64,000 nucleotides of DNA from Sphingomonas rosea. GTDB lineage: Bacteria; Pseudomonadota; Alphaproteobacteria; Sphingomonadales; Sphingomonadaceae. Both the position numbers and the translations under genes were made by a program. Shown here in pieces: positions 46,645 to 57,664 of this stretch (position 1 is the first letter of the stretch; each line of letters starts with the position of its first letter). Where the stretch lies: assembly GCF_039538065.1 (NCBI RefSeq), contig NZ_BAABBR010000001.1, forward strand, positions 1 through 64,000, read 5' to 3'. Under the pieces are notes generated by a model. It made no database searches. It was not told the DNA's origin and worked only from the letters and a program-made list of their open reading frames with translations.

Positions 46645-47243
46645 AGCTTCATCCCCTCGCCCACCGGCTGGTTGACGTTCTTCACCGCGTCCTGCGGACG
46701 GCGGCCGATCTGGCGGTTGGCGTTCTGGCCCCGGCTGTCGCCGCGGCTGCGGTGGGTCAACACGATCGCGCCGATCATCGCCACCAGCAGGATGAAGCCC
46801 GCCAGTTCGAACGGCAGCAGGTAGCGGCTGTAGAGCTCGATCCCCAATGCCTCGATGTTGGGCACCGGGTTGGTCGCGGGCGTGGCGGCCATCGCGGGCC
46901 CCGCGCGATGCGCCGAGAAGGCGATCACGATCTCGGCCAGCAGCACCAGCGCGATCAGCAGGCCGAACGGCAGGTTGCGGTTGAAGCCCGAGCGCAGCTT
47001 CGAGAAGTCGATGTCGAGCATCATGACCACGAACAGGAACAGCACCGCGACCGCGCCGACGTAGACGATGACCAGCAGCATCGCGATGAATTCGGCGCCG
47101 ACCAGCAGCATCAGCCCCGCCGCGTTGAAGAAGGCGAGGATCAGCCACAGCACGCTGTGGACCGGGTTGCGCGCGAAGATCACCAGCACGGCGGACGTGA
47201 TGGTGACGGTCGCGAACAGGTAGAAGGCGAGAAGTGCGATCAT
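46641..47243 (-). CDS. nuoJ: NADH-quinone oxidoreductase subunit J
   Basis: 200 residues, five helices. The helix [21 protein letters not shown] includes the pi-bulge region of the proton pathway. The hydrophilic tail (about 165-200) is longer than the helical core needs. 15 bp after nuoI. Confidence 0.95.
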   Translation of the reverse strand: MIALLAFYLFATVTITSAVLVIFARNPVHSVLWLILAFFNAAGLMLLVGAEFIAMLLVIVYVGAVAVLFLFVVMMLDIDFSKLRSGFNRNLPFGLLIALVLLAEIVIAFSAHRAGPAMAATPATNPVPNIEALGIELYSRYLLPFELAGFILLVAMIGAIVLTHRSRGDSRGQNANRQIGRRPQDAVKNVNQPVGEGMKL

Positions 47244-47258
47244 GGGACTGCGGGGCGC

Positions 47259-47741
47259 CTAGCGGTAGGCCGCATCGGCGGCAAGGTTCGCGGCGATCGC
47301 CTGTTCCCAGCGGTCGCCATTGGCGAGCAGTTTCGCCTTGTCGTACATCAGTTCCTCGCGGCTTTCGGTCGAGAATTCGATGTTCGGCCCCTCGACGATC
47401 GCGTCGACCGGGCAGGCCTCGGCGCACAGCCCGCAGTAGATGCACTTGACCATGTCGATGTCGTAGCGGGTGGTCCGGCGGCTGCCGTCCTCGCGCGGTT
47501 CGGCCTCGATGGTGATCGCCTGCGCCGGGCACACCGCCTCGCACAGCTTGCACGCGATGCAGCGCTCCTCGCCGTTGGGATAACGGCGCAGCGCATGCTC
47601 ACCGCGGAAACGCGGACTCTGCGGGGTCTTCTCGTAGGGGTAGTTGATCGTCGCCTTGGGCTTGAAGAAATACTTCAGGGTGAGGGCATGACCCTTCACC
47701 AACTCCCACAAGGTGAACGACTTGATGAACTGGGCAATCAT
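47259..47741 (-). CDS. nuoI: NADH-quinone oxidoreductase subunit I
   Basis: 160 residues. Carries clusters N6a and N6b: Cys61/64/67/71 ([12 protein letters not shown]) and Cys100/103/106/110 ([12 protein letters not shown]). Peripheral-arm subunit that hands electrons to NuoB. Start ATG follows the nuoH stop by seven bases. Confidence 0.97.
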   Translation of the reverse strand: MIAQFIKSFTLWELVKGHALTLKYFFKPKATINYPYEKTPQSPRFRGEHALRRYPNGEERCIACKLCEAVCPAQAITIEAEPREDGSRRTTRYDIDMVKCIYCGLCAEACPVDAIVEGPNIEFSTESREELMYDKAKLLANGDRWEQAIAANLAADAAYR

Positions 47742-47748
47742 GGCCTGG

Positions 47749-48795
47749 TCAGGCTCCGTAGCGGGTCAGCATCAGCCAGCCCGAAATCAGGAAGACGAAG
47801 ACGAGGCTCAGGGGCAGGAAGATCTTCCAGCCCAGCCGCATCAGCTGGTCGTAACGGTACCTCGGCACGGTCGCGCGGACCCAGCCGAAGACGAAGAAGA
47901 AGAACATCATCTTGGCGAACAGCCAGATGATGCCCGGGACGTAGTAGAGCGGCGCCCAGTCGATCGGCGGCAGGAACCCGCCCCAGAACAGGATGGCGTT
48001 CAGGGCCGTCATCAGGATGACGTTGCCATATTCGCCGAGCCAGAAGAGCGCGAAGCTCATCGAGCTATATTCGGTCTGGAAACCGGCGACGAGCTCGCTC
48101 TCCGCCTCGGTCAGGTCGAAGGGCGTGCGGAAGGTCTCGGCCATGGACGAGATCAGGAACACCACCGCCATCGGGAACAGCAGGGGATTGAACCCGAAGC
48201 CGTTCAGGATGCCGAAGATGTTGCCCTTCTGGGCGAGCACGATCTCGGTCATGTTGAAGGTGCCGGCGTAGAGTACGACGCAGATCAGGACGAAGCCGAT
48301 CGAGACCTCGTAGCTGACCATCTGCGCGGCCGCGCGGAGCGCCGAAAAGAAGGGATATTTCGAGTTGGAAGCCCAGCCGGCGATGATGATGCCGTAGACC
48401 CCGAGGGATGACGCAGCGAGGATGTAGAGCAGGCCGACGTTGATGTCGGCGAGCACCACGCCGACGTCGAACGGCACCACCGCCCAGACGATCAGCGCGA
48501 CCGTGAAGCTGATGATCGGCGCCAGCAGGAACAGGCCCTTGTTGGCGCTGGTCGGGACGATGGTTTCCTTGAGGAATACCTTCAAGCCGTCCGCGAAGCT
48601 CTGCAGCAGGCCGAACGGGCCGACCACGTTGGGCCCGCGGCGGAGCGCCATGGCAGCCCAGATCTTGCGCTCGGCATAGATGATCATCGCCACCGCCAGC
48701 ATCAGCGGGAGCGCGATGACGAGGATTCCGACGATGGTCGCGATGAACCACGACCAGTCGTAGTTCAGACCGGCATCCTGGAAGAACTGGGTCAT
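47749..48795 (-). CDS. nuoH: NADH-quinone oxidoreductase subunit H
   Basis: 348 residues, eight helices; forms the quinone chamber with Nuo[23 protein letters not shown] and [21 protein letters not shown] (in parts) are hallmark loops. Start ATG 48795 overlaps the nuoG stop (ATGA), discarding a spurious upstream extension. Confidence 0.97.
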   Translation of the reverse strand: MTQFFQDAGLNYDWSWFIATIVGILVIALPLMLAVAMIIYAERKIWAAMALRRGPNVVGPFGLLQSFADGLKVFLKETIVPTSANKGLFLLAPIISFTVALIVWAVVPFDVGVVLADINVGLLYILAASSLGVYGIIIAGWASNSKYPFFSALRAAAQMVSYEVSIGFVLICVVLYAGTFNMTEIVLAQKGNIFGILNGFGFNPLLFPMAVVFLISSMAETFRTPFDLTEAESELVAGFQTEYSSMSFALFWLGEYGNVILMTALNAILFWGGFLPPIDWAPLYYVPGIIWLFAKMMFFFFVFGWVRATVPRYRYDQLMRLGWKIFLPLSLVFVFLISGWLMLTRYGA

Positions 48796-50801
48796 TCCGC
48801 GGCCTCCGCGAAGGTCTGGCCGTGAACGAGTTCCTGGCTGCAGCGGTGCATCGTCGGGCTCGCCCGGCAGATCGCGTTGGTCAGGTAGAAATCCTTGATC
48901 GGCAGGCCGACCGGGCCGTCCGCCTTGGCGTCGAGCGTGGGGGCCTGCCACGGCAGGTCGATCAGCCCCTCGTTCGCCAGCGCCGGCACTTCGGCGATCA
49001 TCGCCGCGCGGAGCTGGTCGAAGCGGTCGAAGCCGAGCGGCGTGCCGGTGAGGTCGGAGACGGCGCGGAAGATGGTCCAGTCCTCGCGGGCCTCGCCCGG
49101 CGGGAAGCTCGCCTTCTCGGCCCGCTGCACGCGGCCTTCCATGTTGACGAAGGTGCCGTGCTTCTCGCTGTAGGCCGCGCCCGGAAGGACGAGGTCCGCC
49201 ATCCGCGCGCCCTTGTCGCCATGGTGCCCGACATAGATCTTGAAGGCTTGCCCGAAGCGCTCGGGCGCGACTTCGTCGGCACCGAGCAGCAGGACGAGTT
49301 CGGGCGACGCAGCCTCGATGTCGGCGATCCCGCCCTTGCTCGCATAGCCGAGCAACAGCCCCGCCATCCGGCTGGCGGCGGTGTGGATGACGTTAAAGCC
49401 GTTCCACTCGCCCTTGATGAGACCGAGGCTGTCGACCAGCGCGAGCGCGGCGCCGAGCGCTCCTGCCCCCAAGGCGCCGGGTCCGACGATCACTGCCGGC
49501 CGCTCGGCCTTGGCGAAGGCGTCGGTGACGGCCTTGGGCAGCTTGCCAAGGATCGACAGGTCGTCGCCGAGGTCGGTGACGGGGTAAGTGAGATCGACCG
49601 CCGGGCCGACGCTGAACACCCCCGCCCCGCGGCGGACCGCCTTGCGCAGGCGGGTGTTGACCAACGGCGCTTCCCAGCGCGGGTTGGTCCCGATCAGCAG
49701 CACCGCATCGGCGTCCTCGATGCCCGCGATGGTCGAGTTGAACGCGACCGCCGACAAACTGGTCACGTCATAGTCGAGCCCGGTCTGGCGCCCTTCGAGG
49801 AGCGCCGAGCCATTGGCTTCGAGCAGCTTTTTGGCCGCGAACATCGTCTCGGCGTCGAGCAGGTCGCCGGCGATCGCCGCGACCTTGGAGCCGGCGCTCT
49901 TGAGCTTGGCGGCGAACACCTCGAGCGCCTCGGCCCAGGTCGCCGCGCGCAGCTTGCCGTTCTCGCGCAGCCACGGACGGTCGAGGCGGTTGCGGACGAG
50001 CGCATCGGCGTGGTGGCGCGTCTTGTCGCTGATCCACTCCTCGTTCACGTCCTCGTTGATCCGCGGCAGGATCCGCATCACCTGCGGCCCGCGCATGTCG
50101 AGGCGGATGTTGCTTCCGACCGCGTCCATCACGTCGATCGACGGAATCTTGCGCAGCTCCCACGGCCGCGCCTCGAAGCTCTGCGGCGCCTGGAGCAGCG
50201 CACCGACCGGGCACAGGTCGGCGAGATTGCCCGACAATTCGCTGGTGAGTGCGCGCTCGAGATAGGCGCTGATCTGCGCGTCCTCGCCGCGGTAGAGCAT
50301 GCCGATCTCGGGCGTACCGGCGACTTCCTCGGCGAAGCGCACGCAGCGGGTGCACTGGATGCAGCGGGTCATCGAGGTCTTGATGACCGGACCCATGTAT
50401 TTGTCGTCGACGCTGCGCTTGTTCTCGTCGAACCGGGTCGAGCTTCGGCCATAGGCCATCGCCTGGTCCTGCAGGTCGCATTCGCCGCCCTGGTCGCAGA
50501 TCGGACAGTCGAGGGGGTGATTGATGAGCAGAAACTCCATCACCCCCTCGCGTGCCTTCTTCACCATTGCGGTGTCGGTACGGATTACCTGATTGTCGGC
50601 GGCCGGAAGCGCGCAGCTTGCCTGCGGCTTGGGCGGCCCCGGCGCCACTTCGACCAGGCACATCCGGCAGTTGCCGGCGATGCTCAGCCGCTCGTGGTAG
50701 CAGAAGCGCGGGATCTCCTTGCCGGCAAGCTCGCACGCCTGCAGCACGGTCGCCCCCGCGGGGACTTCGATCTCTTCGCCGTCAACGGTAACCTTGGGCA
50801 T
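48792..50801 (-). CDS. nuoG: NADH-quinone oxidoreductase subunit G
   Basis: 669 residues. The N-terminal [2Fe-2S] N1b domain ([26 protein letters not shown], in parts), the [19 protein letters not shown]5-type site and [12 protein letters not shown] give the Fe-S chain; the C-terminal molybdopterin-oxidoreductase-like domain has lost cofactor function in complex I. Seven bases after the secreted inserted protein. Confidence 0.96.
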   Translation of the reverse strand: MPKVTVDGEEIEVPAGATVLQACELAGKEIPRFCYHERLSIAGNCRMCLVEVAPGPPKPQASCALPAADNQVIRTDTAMVKKAREGVMEFLLINHPLDCPICDQGGECDLQDQAMAYGRSSTRFDENKRSVDDKYMGPVIKTSMTRCIQCTRCVRFAEEVAGTPEIGMLYRGEDAQISAYLERALTSELSGNLADLCPVGALLQAPQSFEARPWELRKIPSIDVMDAVGSNIRLDMRGPQVMRILPRINEDVNEEWISDKTRHHADALVRNRLDRPWLRENGKLRAATWAEALEVFAAKLKSAGSKVAAIAGDLLDAETMFAAKKLLEANGSALLEGRQTGLDYDVTSLSAVAFNSTIAGIEDADAVLLIGTNPRWEAPLVNTRLRKAVRRGAGVFSVGPAVDLTYPVTDLGDDLSILGKLPKAVTDAFAKAERPAVIVGPGALGAGALGAALALVDSLGLIKGEWNGFNVIHTAASRMAGLLLGYASKGGIADIEAASPELVLLLGADEVAPERFGQAFKIYVGHHGDKGARMADLVLPGAAYSEKHGTFVNMEGRVQRAEKASFPPGEAREDWTIFRAVSDLTGTPLGFDRFDQLRAAMIAEVPALANEGLIDLPWQAPTLDAKADGPVGLPIKDFYLTNAICRASPTMHRCSQELVHGQTFAEAAE

Positions 50802-50808
50802 TAGGTAA

Positions 50809-51507
50809 TCAGCTCCGGCCAGCCTGGCTGGCGAGTGCCATGGCGATCAGGCCACGATAGATGACAGGATTGAGCCCGGCCGGACGCGCGGCACCGCCGC
50901 AGGTCGGGGCGGCGGTGAACAGGCCGCTCTCGGCCTGGACCTCGGCGGCCGAACCCGGCTGGGTGTCGAGCACCCGGCGCGCCGCCGTCGGCTGGGCGGT
51001 GACGTGGCAGAGCGCGATGTCGGTCGCGGTCATCAGCGACTTGGCGGCCGTCGGCGCAAAGGCGATGGTGCCGGGACGCGGCCCGCCGACCGGCGCCTCG
51101 CCGCCACGCTTCACCAGCCACTCGGCCATCGCGCCGCGGACGATCGGCAGCGCGATGCTGCGGGTCGCGGTCGAGCAGCGCAGGTTGCCGCGCAGGTAGC
51201 GGTTGATCTCCTGCTCCTCGGCGACCGAGCCGATCGGCGTCGACAGCACCCGCGCCGCGACCGGGGCGCTGAACGCGCAGGAGGTCATCGACAGGGCGCT
51301 GTAATAGTTCGTCGCGAGCCGTTCGTCGCCCGTGCGCAAGAGGGCGCCCGTGGTTGCACCGGAAGGAACCGAGACCTCAGGAACGGGCGGCAGCGTCCGA
51401 CCCATATTGGGAACCGGCGCCGGGGTCGGCGTGGTGGACTGGGCCGAAGCCGTTCCAGCGAGGAGAACGGTCGCCAAGCCAAATGCGCTCACAGAGAGAT
51501 ACTTCAT
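50809..51507 (-). CDS. Secreted cysteine-containing protein with internal duplication, inside the nuo cluster
   Basis: 232 residues with a signal peptide ([22 protein letters not shown]). After a Pro-rich spacer there are two related modules, about 77-131 and 167-225. Each opens with a cysteine, continues with an AARxVL-x-T-x-x-G-S-x-A-E motif, has a second cysteine 34-36 residues after the first (Cys77/111, Cys167/203) and ends in an IxRGxxA-type helix. I do not recognise the family. It overlaps nuoF (ATGA) and precedes nuoG by seven bases, so it is co-transcribed with complex I, though it is exported. Confidence 0.8.
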   Translation of the reverse strand: MKYLSVSAFGLATVLLAGTASAQSTTPTPAPVPNMGRTLPPVPEVSVPSGATTGALLRTGDERLATNYYSALSMTSCAFSAPVAARVLSTPIGSVAEEQEINRYLRGNLRCSTATRSIALPIVRGAMAEWLVKRGGEAPVGGPRPGTIAFAPTAAKSLMTATDIALCHVTAQPTAARRVLDTQPGSAAEVQAESGLFTAAPTCGGAARPAGLNPVIYRGLIAMALASQAGRS

Positions 51508-52814
51508 TCTGCAGCCTCCAACATGCCGCTGCCGTTCCGCTCGGCGATGCGACGTTCCAACTCAGGGCGGAAATGGCGGATCAGGCCCTGGATCGGCCAC
51601 GCGGCGGCATCGCCGAGTGCGCAGATGGTATGGCCTTCAACCTGCTTGGTGACGTCGTGGAGGCGGTCGATCATGTCGGGGCTGGCATCGCCTTCGCGAA
51701 GCCGCTCCATGATCCGCCACATCCAGCCGGTGCCCTCGCGACACGGGGTGCACTGGCCGCAGCTCTCATGCTTGTAGAAATAGGAAATGCGCGAAATCGC
51801 GCGGACGATGTCGGTCGACTTGTCCATGACGATGACCGCCGCGGTGCCGAGGCCCGAGCCCAGCGCCTTCAGGCCATCGAAGTCCATCGGCGCGTCCATG
51901 ATCTCGGCGGCGGGCACCAGCGGGACCGAGGACCCGCCCGGGATCACCGCGAGGAGATTGTCCCACCCGCCGCGGATGCCGCCGCAGTGGCGGTCGATCA
52001 GCTCGCGGAAGGGAATGCTCATGCTCTCTTCGACGACGCACGGCTTGTTCACGTGGCCGCTGATCTGGAAGAGCTTGGTGCCCTCGTTCTTCTCGCGGCC
52101 GAAGCCCGCGAACCAGCTGGCGCCGCGGCGCAGGATGGTCGGGACCACCGCGATCGATTCGACGTTGTTGACAGTGGTCGGGCAGCCGTAGAGGCCCGCA
52201 CCCGCCGGGAACGGGGGCTTCAAACGCGGACGGCCCATCTTGCCCTCGAGGCTCTCGAGCATCGCGGTCTCTTCGCCGCAGATGTAGGCGCCCGCGCCGC
52301 GGTGGCAGAAGATGTCGAAGTCGTAGCCCGAGCCCGCAGCATTCTTGCCGACGAGGCCCGCGGCATAGGCCTCGGCGATCGCCTTTTCGAGCGCCTGCGC
52401 CTCGACGATATATTCGCCGCGGATGTAGATGTAGCAGGCTCGCGCACGCATCGCGAAGGAAGCGATCAGCGCGCCCTCGATCAGCTTGTGCGGATCGTGG
52501 CGGATGATCTCGCGATCCTTGCACGAGCCGGGCTCGGATTCGTCCGCATTGATGACGAGGAAGTTCGGCTTACCCGGCTTGGGCTCCTTGGGCATGAAGC
52601 TCCACTTCATGCCGGTCGGGAAGCCCGCCCCGCCGCGCCCGCGCAGGCCCGAGGCCTTGACCGCGTCGATGATCGCGTCCTGGCCTACGGCCATCAGCGC
52701 CTTGGTGTTGTCCCAGTCGCCACGCGCCTGCGCCGCCTTCAGATCGGGCGACTGGAAGCCGTAGACGTTGGTGAAGATGCGGTCCTTGTCCGCGAGAGGC
52801 CCGGTGTAACCCAT
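51504..52814 (-). CDS. nuoF: NADH-quinone oxidoreductase subunit F
   Basis: 436 residues; binds FMN and NADH and carries cluster N3. [17 protein letters not shown] and [19 protein letters not shown] (in parts) form the flavin/NADH sites; [11 protein letters not shown] gives the [4Fe-4S] ligands. Its ATG overlaps the small membrane peptide's stop by one base. Confidence 0.97.
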   Translation of the reverse strand: MGYTGPLADKDRIFTNVYGFQSPDLKAAQARGDWDNTKALMAVGQDAIIDAVKASGLRGRGGAGFPTGMKWSFMPKEPKPGKPNFLVINADESEPGSCKDREIIRHDPHKLIEGALIASFAMRARACYIYIRGEYIVEAQALEKAIAEAYAAGLVGKNAAGSGYDFDIFCHRGAGAYICGEETAMLESLEGKMGRPRLKPPFPAGAGLYGCPTTVNNVESIAVVPTILRRGASWFAGFGREKNEGTKLFQISGHVNKPCVVEESMSIPFRELIDRHCGGIRGGWDNLLAVIPGGSSVPLVPAAEIMDAPMDFDGLKALGSGLGTAAVIVMDKSTDIVRAISRISYFYKHESCGQCTPCREGTGWMWRIMERLREGDASPDMIDRLHDVTKQVEGHTICALGDAAAWPIQGLIRHFRPELERRIAERNGSGMLEAAE

Positions 52815-52951
52815 CAGATGCCGCCCTGGCTGAGGAAATAGAAAGCCGCGCCCAGAATCAGCAGGATCACGGCGAACTTCACCACGCCCGTGATGAAGCG
52901 GAAGGCGAGGAAGATGGCGAGCAGCGCCACCACGATGACGGCGATGCTCAT
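52814..52951 (-). CDS. 45-residue membrane peptide between nuoE and nuoF
   Basis: Reads [19 protein letters not shown] then [20 protein letters not shown]: one or two hydrophobic helices with a short Arg/Lys centre, ending SQGGI. ATG overlaps the nuoE stop (ATGA) and the stop overlaps the nuoF start, so it is translationally coupled on both sides. Probably real despite its size. Function unknown; an accessory complex I peptide or a membrane-linked assembly factor is possible. Confidence 0.75.
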   Translation of the reverse strand: MSIAVIVVALLAIFLAFRFITGVVKFAVILLILGAAFYFLSQGGI

Positions 52952-53643
52952 GCGCCCTCGCCCGCCGGCGCCGCTTCCGCCCACATCGGGCGATAGTCGT
53001 AGTTGCGCTCGGTCATCTTCTTGAGGCTGGTCGGGCCGCCCTCGGGGCAGCTCGTCTGGCGCCCGGTCTGCGAGCCGACCTTGACCGGCTTGCCCGCCGC
53101 GAGCGCGTCGAGGATCGCGGTGGTGCTCTCCTCGGTCAGATCCTCGAAATTGTCGTCGTTGATCTGGACCATCGGCGCGTTGGCGCAGGCGCCGAGGCAC
53201 TCGACCTCGGTCAGCGTCCACAGGCCGTCGGGGGTGGTCTTCCCCTTCTTCATGCCCTTGGCATAGCACGCCTTGAGGACATCGTCCGACCCGCGCAGCA
53301 TGCACGGCGTCGTGCCGCACACCTGGACGTGATACTTGCCGACCGGCACCAGGTTGAACATGGTGTAGAAGCTCGCGACCTCCATCGCGCGCACCGGCGG
53401 CAAGCCGCACTCGGCCGCGACGAACTCGATCACGGGAATCGGCAGCCAGCCCTGCGTGCCCGTCTCGGCGCCAACCTGGCGCTGGGCGAGGTCGAGCAAG
53501 GGGATCACGGCCGAAGCCTTGCGGCCATCCGGATATTTGGCGAGCGCGCGGCTCGCCTCGGGGGCATGCGCCTTGTCCCAGGCGAAATTGCCCCAGCGCT
53601 CGCGCAGCTCGGGGACGTCGGGGGCGAAATGACGCTCGGCCAT
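52948..53643 (-). CDS. nuoE: NADH-quinone oxidoreductase subunit E
   Basis: 231 residues. Thioredoxin-like domain with cluster N1a ligands Cys109, Cys114, Cys149 and Cys153 (CGTTPC, ECLGAC). C-terminal tail (about 190-231) extends past the core. The start overlaps the nuoD stop by one base. Confidence 0.96.
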   Translation of the reverse strand: MAERHFAPDVPELRERWGNFAWDKAHAPEASRALAKYPDGRKASAVIPLLDLAQRQVGAETGTQGWLPIPVIEFVAAECGLPPVRAMEVASFYTMFNLVPVGKYHVQVCGTTPCMLRGSDDVLKACYAKGMKKGKTTPDGLWTLTEVECLGACANAPMVQINDDNFEDLTEESTTAILDALAAGKPVKVGSQTGRQTSCPEGGPTSLKKMTERNYDYRPMWAEAAPAGEGA

Positions 53644-54923
53644 TAGCGGTCACACTCCCCGAACACGATGTCCATCGCGCCCAATACGGCGGTCGTATCG
53701 GCCAGCATGTGACCCTTCATCATGAAGTCCATCGCCTGCAGGTGGCTGAACGCGGTCGGCCGGATCTTGCAGCGGTAGGGCTTGTTGGTGCCGTCGGCGA
53801 CGAGATAGACGCCGAATTCGCCCTTGGGGCTTTCGGTCGCGACATACACTTCGCCCGCGGGGACGTGATAGCCCTCGGTGTAGAGCTTGAAGTGATGGAT
53901 CAGCGCTTCCATCGAGGTCTTCATCTCGGCCCGCTTGGGCGGGAAGACCTTGCGGTCGGTGGTGCCGATCTCGCCCTTGGGCATCTCGGCGATGCACTGG
54001 CGGGCGATCCGCCAGCTCTGCCGGACTTCCTCGACGCGGACCATGAAGCGGTCGTAGCAGTCGCCGCGCGTGCCCACGGGCACGTCGAACTGCATCCGGT
54101 CGTAGACCTCGTATGGTTGCGACTTGCGGATGTCCCAGGGAATGCCCGAGCCGCGGATCATCGGCCCCGAGAAGCCCCAGCGGATCGCGTCTTCCTTGGA
54201 GACGATCGCGATGTCGACGTTGCGCTGCTTGAAGATGCGATTGTCGGCGACGAGGCTGATCGCATCCTCGAACAGTTGCAGGCGCGTGTCGAGGAAGGTG
54301 CCGATCTCGTCGAACACCTTGGGCGGAATGTCCTGATGGACGCCGCCGACGCGGAAATAGTTGGCGTGCATCCGCGCGCCCGACACGCTCTCGTAAATCT
54401 GCATGAGGTCTTCACGCAGCTCGAACAGCCACAGGTTCGGCGTCATCGCGCCGACGTCCATGATGTGCGAGCCGAGGTTGAGCATGTGGTTCTTGATGCG
54501 GGTGAGTTCCGCCATCAGGACCCGGATGTACTGGGCCCGAAGCGGAACCTCGAGGCCCATCAATTTCTCGGCCGCGAGCACGAAGCTGTGCTCCATGCAC
54601 ATCGGCGAGCAGTAATCGAGGCGATCGAAATAGGGGATCGCCTGCGCGTAGGTCTTGTATTCGATCAGCTTCTCGGTGCCGCGGTGGAGCAGCCCCACGT
54701 GGGGATCGCAGCGCTCGACGATCTCGCCGTCGAGCTCCATGATTAGCCGGAGCACGCCGTGCGCGGCCGGGTGCTGGGGTCCGAAATTGATCGTGTAGTT
54801 GTTGATCGCCTCGTCGCCGGGTTCGACGTTGAGGCCGACCTCGACCGTACGGGTCTGCTTCTGCACTTCGCTGGCCGTCGCGGGGTGATCCGCGAAGCCC
54901 AGCAGGTCCTGCTCGCTTGCCAT
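53643..54923 (-). CDS. nuoD: NADH-quinone oxidoreductase subunit D
   Basis: 426 residues. Quinone-site subunit derived from NiFe hydrogenase large subunit. Signatures: [14 protein letters not shown] and [13 protein letters not shown]; the C-terminal DIVFGECDR is standard. One base after nuoC. Confidence 0.97.
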   Translation of the reverse strand: MASEQDLLGFADHPATASEVQKQTRTVEVGLNVEPGDEAINNYTINFGPQHPAAHGVLRLIMELDGEIVERCDPHVGLLHRGTEKLIEYKTYAQAIPYFDRLDYCSPMCMEHSFVLAAEKLMGLEVPLRAQYIRVLMAELTRIKNHMLNLGSHIMDVGAMTPNLWLFELREDLMQIYESVSGARMHANYFRVGGVHQDIPPKVFDEIGTFLDTRLQLFEDAISLVADNRIFKQRNVDIAIVSKEDAIRWGFSGPMIRGSGIPWDIRKSQPYEVYDRMQFDVPVGTRGDCYDRFMVRVEEVRQSWRIARQCIAEMPKGEIGTTDRKVFPPKRAEMKTSMEALIHHFKLYTEGYHVPAGEVYVATESPKGEFGVYLVADGTNKPYRCKIRPTAFSHLQAMDFMMKGHMLADTTAVLGAMDIVFGECDR

Positions 54924-54924
54924 C

Positions 54925-55809
54925 TTACTGCGCCTCCCCGCCGTCGCGGGTCACGTTGGGGCTGTCGGGCTTCGGCTCGTCGATCGACGTCGCCTTGCCA
55001 CCGGCGTTTGCCGCCTTGGCCTCGCCGCTCTTGCGGGCCTCGGCTTTGGCTTCCTTGGCGCCGGCGGTGCCCTGGTCCTCGTTGTCGGTCTTGTAGGGCT
55101 TCTCGCCGCCCCGCTCGCCGGCACCGGCGGCGGGCTTGAGCTTGGGCTCTTCGGCCTTGGCCGGCGCAGGGGACGGTGCGCCGGCGGCCTGCGGCTCGGC
55201 CTTCTCGTCACCCGGAAGCTTATATTCCGGCCCGCCCCACGGGGTCAGGAAGTCGAACGAGCGGAAGTCCTGCGCGAGGCTGACGGGTTCGTAGACAACG
55301 CGCTTCTCGGCTTCGGAATAGCGCATCTCGGTGAACCCGGTCAGCGGGAAGTCCTTGCGCAGCGGGTGCCCCTCGAAGCCGTAGTCGGTGAGGATGCGGC
55401 GGAGGTCGGCATTCCCCGCGAAGGTCACGCCGTAAAGGTCGAACACCTCGCGCTCGAGCCAGCCGGCGACGGGCCACAGATCGGTCACGGTCGGCACCGG
55501 GGTCGCCTCATCGGTCCGGACCTTGACCCGGATGCGCCGGTTCTGGGTCAGGCTGAGGAGGTGGTAGTTGACCTCGAAGCGCTCGGGATTTTCGGGATAG
55601 TCGACCCCGGCGATCTCCATCAGCTGCTGATATTCGAGGCCCGGCGTGTCGCGCAGCAGCCGGCAGGCCTCGGCGAGGCCTTCGCGCTGGACGGTCAGCG
55701 TGATCTCGTCCGCATGGTCCTTGGTCTCGAGGATCAGCGCGCCGAGCGCGGCCTCGGCGGCGGCGATGACGCCCGCGTCGGACGCGGTCCTGGGTGCGGA
55801 ATGGGTCAC
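54925..55809 (-). CDS. nuoC: NADH-quinone oxidoreductase subunit C with long charged tail
   Basis: 294 residues from GTG 55809, overlapping the nuoB stop. The normal core ends near residue 197 ([31 protein letters not shown], and [10 protein letters not shown] at the end). About 97 further residues are Ala/Pro/Lys/Glu-rich and look disordered ([20 protein letters not shown]). Core connects NuoB/D in the peripheral arm. The tail is additional to the family's usual length. Confidence 0.94.
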   Translation of the reverse strand: MTHSAPRTASDAGVIAAAEAALGALILETKDHADEITLTVQREGLAEACRLLRDTPGLEYQQLMEIAGVDYPENPERFEVNYHLLSLTQNRRIRVKVRTDEATPVPTVTDLWPVAGWLEREVFDLYGVTFAGNADLRRILTDYGFEGHPLRKDFPLTGFTEMRYSEAEKRVVYEPVSLAQDFRSFDFLTPWGGPEYKLPGDEKAEPQAAGAPSPAPAKAEEPKLKPAAGAGERGGEKPYKTDNEDQGTAGAKEAKAEARKSGEAKAANAGGKATSIDEPKPDSPNVTRDGGEAQ

Positions 55810-56387
55810 CGCTCGATCGTCCCTTCGCGGCGGATTTTCCGCTGCAGCTGCATGATCCCGTAAAGCAGCGCCTCGGCGGTCGGCGGGCAGCCCGGGACAT
55901 AGATGTCGACAGGCACGATGCGGTCGCAACCGCGAACGACGCTGTAGCTGTAATGGTAATAGCCGCCGCCATTGGCGCAGCTGCCCATCGAGATGACGTA
56001 GCGCGGCTCGGCCATCTGGTCGTAGACCTTGCGCAGCGCCGGGGCCATCTTGTTGCACAAAGTGCCCGCGACGATCATCACGTCGGACTGGCGCGGGGAG
56101 GCGCGCGGGGCGACGCCGAACCGCTCGAGGTCGTAGCGCGGCATGTTGACGTGGATCATCTCCACCGCGCAGCAGGCGAGGCCGAAGGTCATCCACCACA
56201 AGGAGCCGGTCCGGGCCCAGGTGAACAGGTCCTCGGCGGACGTCACGAGGAAGCCCTTTTCGTCGAGGTCCTTGCCCATCTCGGTCAGGCGGGCATGCTC
56301 GGGGCTGCCGGGCGTCAGGCCGTAGGCGCGGGCGATCTCTTCCTCGGTGGGATTGGGGTTCGCCGCAGGGTCGAGCATCACTCCCAT
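55806..56387 (-). CDS. nuoB: NADH-quinone oxidoreductase subunit B
   Basis: 193 residues; carries cluster N2 with Cys72, Cys73, Cys137 and Cys167 ([23 protein letters not shown]). ATG 56387 has AAGGGAG seven bases upstream, so it is preferred over the ATG at 56378; it overlaps the end of nuoA by ten bases. Confidence 0.96.
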   Translation of the reverse strand: MGVMLDPAANPNPTEEEIARAYGLTPGSPEHARLTEMGKDLDEKGFLVTSAEDLFTWARTGSLWWMTFGLACCAVEMIHVNMPRYDLERFGVAPRASPRQSDVMIVAGTLCNKMAPALRKVYDQMAEPRYVISMGSCANGGGYYHYSYSVVRGCDRIVPVDIYVPGCPPTAEALLYGIMQLQRKIRREGTIER

Positions 56388-56755
56388 TCGAGCGCTCCCT
56401 TCTTCCAGGCATAAGCGAGGCCAAGGCCAAGCTCCGCCAGGAACACCATCATCGCGCCCCAACCGAGCCAGCCCGTTTCCTTGAGCGTCACCGCCCACGG
56501 GAAGAGGAAGGCAGCCTCGAGGTCGAACACGATGAACAGGATCGCGACGAGGTAGAAGCGGACGTCGAACTGGCTGCGGCTGTCCTCGAAGGCGGGGAAG
56601 CCGCACTCATATTCGCTGAGCTTTTCGGCATAGGGCTTGTCCGTGCCGGTGAACTTCGATGCGATGATCGGGGCGATCACGAACACGCCACTCAGCGCGA
56701 GCGCGACCGCCAGGAACAGCAAAATCGGCAGATATTGTGCGGCAACTGAGGCCAC
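56378..56755 (-). CDS. nuoA: NADH-quinone oxidoreductase subunit A
   Basis: 125 residues, three helices; first gene of the complex I run. [26 protein letters not shown] (in parts) is the conserved loop with the family Cys. A candidate promoter lies just upstream. Confidence 0.97.
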   Translation of the reverse strand: MASVAAQYLPILLFLAVALALSGVFVIAPIIASKFTGTDKPYAEKLSEYECGFPAFEDSRSQFDVRFYLVAILFIVFDLEAAFLFPWAVTLKETGWLGWGAMMVFLAELGLGLAYAWKKGALEWE

Positions 56756-56786
56756 GACGAGACTCCGTCAAAACAGGCTTGTTCGC

Positions 56787-56815
56787 CCTCTAGAACAGGG
56801 GCGCTATAGAGACAA
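56787..56815 (-). promoter_or_regulatory. Candidate promoter of the nuo-birA-coaX-rnj operon
   Basis: Minus strand: TTGTCT (56815-56810), 17-base spacer, TAGAGG (56792-56787), ending about 30 bases before the nuoA ATG at 56755. Only a moderate match to a housekeeping promoter; the 89-bp gap to suhB shows no better one. Confidence 0.3.
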
Positions 56816-56844
56816 CCGGCACTTGGTCCGTAAGTTGCCCGGGC

Positions 56845-57660
56845 CTAGGCCCGGAGCGCCCCGGCGACGAGCTTGTGGAGGCGGCTGTGGAGGTCGCCAT
56901 TGGCCGCGAGATATTCGCGCCGCTCGGTCATTCGGTCCTGCCCGCGAAAGTCGGACACGAACCCGCCCGCTTCCTTGACCAGCAGCATGCCCGCGGCGCT
57001 GTCCCAGGCGTCGAGATCGTCTTCCCAGAAGCCGTCCATGCGGCCGGCCGCGACCCAGGCGAAGTCGAGGCTGGCCGCACCGAAGCGGCGGATCCCAGCG
57101 ACCTCGGGGGCGATGGCATTGTAGATCTTGGTCCACTGCGCCGCGTCGGACCGGCCGAGATGCGGGATGCCGGTGCCGATCAGGCTTTCGTCGAGATAGC
57201 GGCGCGCCGAGACCCGCAGGCGCCGGTCGTGGAGCCAGGCGCCGCGGCCCTTCTCGGCCCAGAAGGTTTCGTCGGTCAGCGGCTGGTAGACCACCGCGTG
57301 GGTGATGTCGCCCTGCCCGTTCGGCTTCTTTTCCTCGACCGCGATCGAGATGGCGAAGTGCGGGATGCCGTGAAGGAAGTTGGTCGTGCCGTCCAGGGGA
57401 TCGATGATGAAGCGCGGCTTGGCCGGATTGCCTTCGATCGAGCCGCCCTCCTCGAGCAGGAAGCCCCAGTCGGGGCGCGCGGCGCGCAGTTCCTCGACGA
57501 GCGTCTGCTCCGACTGCTTGTCGGCCATGGAGACGAAGTCGCCCGGGCCCTTCTTCGAGACCTGCAACTGCTCGACCTCGCCGAAGTCGCGGCGCAGGCG
57601 CGGGGCGGCGCGGCGGGCCGCTTTCTGCATGACGGCGATCAGGCCGGAATGGGAAACCAT
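56845..57660 (-). CDS. suhB: Inositol monophosphatase family protein (SuhB-like)
   Basis: 271 residues. Mg-dependent phosphatase with DPLDGTTNFLHG and WDSAAGMLLVKEAGG, the two metal/substrate motifs. Dephosphorylates myo-inositol-1-phosphate or related sugar phosphates; some members also modulate RNA polymerase. Ends 89 bp before nuoA, so it could share its transcript. Confidence 0.93.
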   Translation of the reverse strand: MVSHSGLIAVMQKAARRAAPRLRRDFGEVEQLQVSKKGPGDFVSMADKQSEQTLVEELRAARPDWGFLLEEGGSIEGNPAKPRFIIDPLDGTTNFLHGIPHFAISIAVEEKKPNGQGDITHAVVYQPLTDETFWAEKGRGAWLHDRRLRVSARRYLDESLIGTGIPHLGRSDAAQWTKIYNAIAPEVAGIRRFGAASLDFAWVAAGRMDGFWEDDLDAWDSAAGMLLVKEAGGFVSDFRGQDRMTERREYLAANGDLHSRLHKLVAGALRA

Positions 57661-57664
57661 GTCA

